This document shows, one piece after another, positions 61,563 to 64,000 of a stretch of 64,000 bases of DNA. The first letter of the stretch is position 1; each line of letters begins with the position of its first letter. The notes under the pieces are model-generated. The model saw nothing but the letters and a program-made list of their open reading frames with translations. It ran no database searches and was not told the origin of the DNA. Source of the DNA: Welwitschia mirabilis (Eukaryota > Gnetophyta > Gnetopsida > Welwitschiales); the NCBI GenBank assembly GCA_051453625.1, contig JBOZIK010000001.1:165111801-165175800 (forward strand), given 5' to 3'. Both the position numbers and the translations under genes were made by a program.

Positions 61563-63000
61563 TGTTGCACCTCTTACTTATCCATTGATGATAAGTCAAA
61601 TTCATAGTAAAGGAAAGATAATGTATTAAATGTTTTTCACAAGTTATAAAAGAATGTCTAAAACTTTGACACATGAAGGAGAAAATATATAAAGAATAAG
61701 ACTTGATTATAAAAGTGATCAGTTAAGATAAAGAGCTGAAGTAAAGGCTGTAAAAATTAAAAGAAACTTAATGATGATAGATTAACCAGAGATGACCTAG
61801 AGGTCGATCATCTACCATTAAAAAAAGGAATTCACAATTGAGCAATCAATCAGTTACATCTTGGGATAGCCATATGTTATGAGATCAATTTATCTTATAA
61901 TCAAGTAGTTGATCAATGCTTTTAGAAAGTTGTTCTCTTATAAACTATAAAAATTCCAATTGTCCATTAGAGATTGACTATCTAAGAACAAGGATTAACT
62001 AACTAAGAGGGTCAACTGACTAAGGGGTTGATTGACTTCTCTTAAGAGTTCAATCACTATGCACTTAGCTATTACTACAAGTAGTCATTTAAAGTCAAAT
62101 ATAACTATGTTTTAGATGCATTAAAAAGCTGAAAAGGTTAATCTTTAATTCATTATATAATGAAAAAAATTATTGTACTTAGTATGCAGTTTTAAATCTC
62201 TAATTATTAGATCTAAAATGTACTATTCATACTTTTTTCTCTCCATTATTGTACCTCCTCACATTGTAAAAGAAGCTATAAATCTTTCTTATAGGTCAAG
62301 TATTATTAAAAAATACTATTTTATATTTATTAGAGCACTATTGCAAAGTCACATAAGACTAATTTGCCGAAAGAACTATTTAATAAAGGAATAGGCTTGT
62401 TTACTAATATCTTGTGTTCTTTTATTATGTTTATTATTATACTTATTTTTTACTTTAATTTACATAATTAGTAACATTACTAAAGAAATTTTTTCTTATT
62501 ATCATTAGTGAAGTATATAATTATTATTAATTAATTAAAAATTAAAAATTTCTCTAGTGCTATCCTATTCATTACTCCCCTTTAGAATAGCCGATCATGA
62601 TAATAGAATTTTAAAAAACTCTTGTGAAACTATGCTGAAGATAATGTTAGAGAAAAAAACCATATGTATAGTATCCCTATTCTATGTACTACAAAAAAAC
62701 TTACATATTAGATTTAAGTTTTTGCATAAAATATACTTATTTTTCTTATGAATAAATGTATAGATTATATCTAGATCTTATCAAACTTTTGTCTTGAGTC
62801 TTTTAATATTTTATTGAGGGTTTATATTTTTCTTTAATAGTTCATTTTTCTTTGGCTAGTATGTTGGCTATTTCAATTAGTTTTTTTTACGAAACAAGCT
62901 CGTTATAGAAAGGAGATTTAGGTACCTTAATAATTAGTACTATTAAATTACTAAATAAAATAGTATAATTATATATATGATTTAAGATATAATATTCTCC
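61563..63000 (+). repeat. Element F 3' LTR, start clear, end not
   Basis: Begins TGTTGCACCTCTTAC after a purine tract. Contains GTCGAC-type words (GGTCGATC 61802-61809, AGATTGACT 61971, GTCAACTGAC 62011) like those of A and B. The end is an estimate; no second copy is in the window. Confidence 0.45.
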
Positions 63001-64000
63001 TTTTTTTCTTATCTTCATTATTTTTATCAATATGATGTACTATTCTAATAATAATTTCAAGAAGTTTCTTAATAAAGAAAAAAAAATCTATAATATTCTT
63101 TTAAATGTTAGTGCTTGAAACTAGGTTTCTATTTATAAGAAAACCTAAAATTCTAATTCATAGTTGATATGCTTTGTATTTGTCTTGAGTAAAGTTATTT
63201 CTAATAAAACTATTATATAATAAAATTTCATGTCATAACAAAATTGGAAGTCATTATTATACATCTAACATTTTAAGTTTTATGGATGTGCATGTAGATC
63301 TAACTATTTAAATGAAGCAAGTAAACTAAACTTTTGATTTGTGAAGGCACGGTGGAGTAAGTAAAGTTTATATATGATCTTTATGCAAGACATGATTCAT
63401 TCTAGACATAGTTCTATCATCCGTTTATAAAGGGGAGATATTTTCATGAGGACAATAACTTGTTTAAACTACTAATACATGTATTTATTTAAAAAAAATA
63501 AAGAAACATATATCTCACATATCATTTTTTAGATGGTAGATTATTCTTTATTTTATTAGATTCTATGTTAGTTAGTATTTCACTAAAACTACCAAAAGTG
63601 ATATAAAACAACTCTAGCGTTATTCTATAACTTTCAAATTGTGATTATCTCTATACAATAATGGAATCATTTATCAAGGTTATTAACCAATATTGACATT
63701 TGCCAAAATGTTTCAATCCTCTTCATCTAGCTTTTTTTTATTTTCTACTAATGCTAAAGCATAATGAAAACTTAGTAAATTTAAAATTGAAAAAGGATGA
63801 ATTTCTAATAAAAGTTCTTATGAGTTGTTATAAACCTTAATAAGTTTGCAATAATTTAAGTTTGTTTCTTTTAAATCATTATCATGCATTAAGGTTTCAA
63901 TAATTTAAATAATAGATGGACATATAAAGTAGAGAATAAGAAATACTAGAAATAAAGAGGAAAAAAGAGAACTAATAACATGCAAAAATCAACATTTACA
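63000..64000. other. AT-rich end, nothing recognised
   Basis: No open frame or repeat that I could tie to a family. It may include the end of the F LTR and its flank. Confidence 0.5.

Noticed and set aside
62173-62751. Two plus-strand frames of 73 and 64 codons
   Set aside because: AT-rich, no motif, within or beyond the F LTR.

Overview
This window is plant nuclear DNA made almost entirely of old, nested LTR retrotransposons. I could recognise no intact host gene, tRNA, rRNA or CRISPR array. The plant assignment rests on Athila/Tat-type Ty3/gypsy elements (tRNA-Asp-like primer sites, plant-type pol motifs) and Sirevirus-type Ty1/copia elements (tRNA-Met-like primer sites, UBN2-type gag, env-like ORF after RT). 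Species cannot be read from the sequence. Every coding region is broken by stops, frameshifts and mostly transition-type changes (C to T, G to A), and CpG is very scarce to the eye. This is what long-methylated heterochromatin looks like.

Layout, left to right. (1) 342-3662: copia element A on the minus strand; gag and the start of protease survive, the rest of pol is gone. (2) 4197-15885: element Gyp1, a minus-strand Athila/Tat-like gypsy with both LTRs, a perfect 5-bp target duplication (ATGAT), a decayed tRNA-Asp primer site, gag, RT, RNase H and integrase. (3) 15891-20360: AT-rich, nothing firm. (4) 20361-20925: plus-strand protease-RT remnant of a chromovirus-type gypsy, running abruptly into copia B integrase. 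(5) 20995-38109: element Gyp2, a second minus-strand Athila/Tat-like gypsy inserted into copia B; the copia reading frame resumes at 38110 and the target duplication is GAGCT/AAGCT. (6) 38110-about 40740: rest of copia B (integrase, RT, RNase H) and an LTR-like tail. (7) 40745-47199 and 55944-58944: two halves of one minus-strand Sirevirus-like element (C and E), split by (8) element D, 47200-55943, which has both LTRs and gag but has lost the integrase core and RT. (9) 59469-about 63000: plus-strand env-like ORF and 3' LTR of a further element, F. The last kilobase is uncharacterised AT-rich DNA.

The most striking signal is not a gene. Each retroelement family carries its own short, CpG-centred palindromic word repeated through its LTRs and other non-coding parts. 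In C/D/E it is AGACGTCT, seen mostly as the deamination products AGATGTCT, AGACATCT and AGATATCT. In Gyp2 it is TATCGC-N3-GCGATA. In A, B and F it is AGTCGACT. They look like decayed arrays of regulatory or structural sites.

Seventeen runs of N interrupt the window. Several gaps of exactly 100 N sit between two copies of the same sequence, so gap-adjacent duplications may be assembly artefacts.
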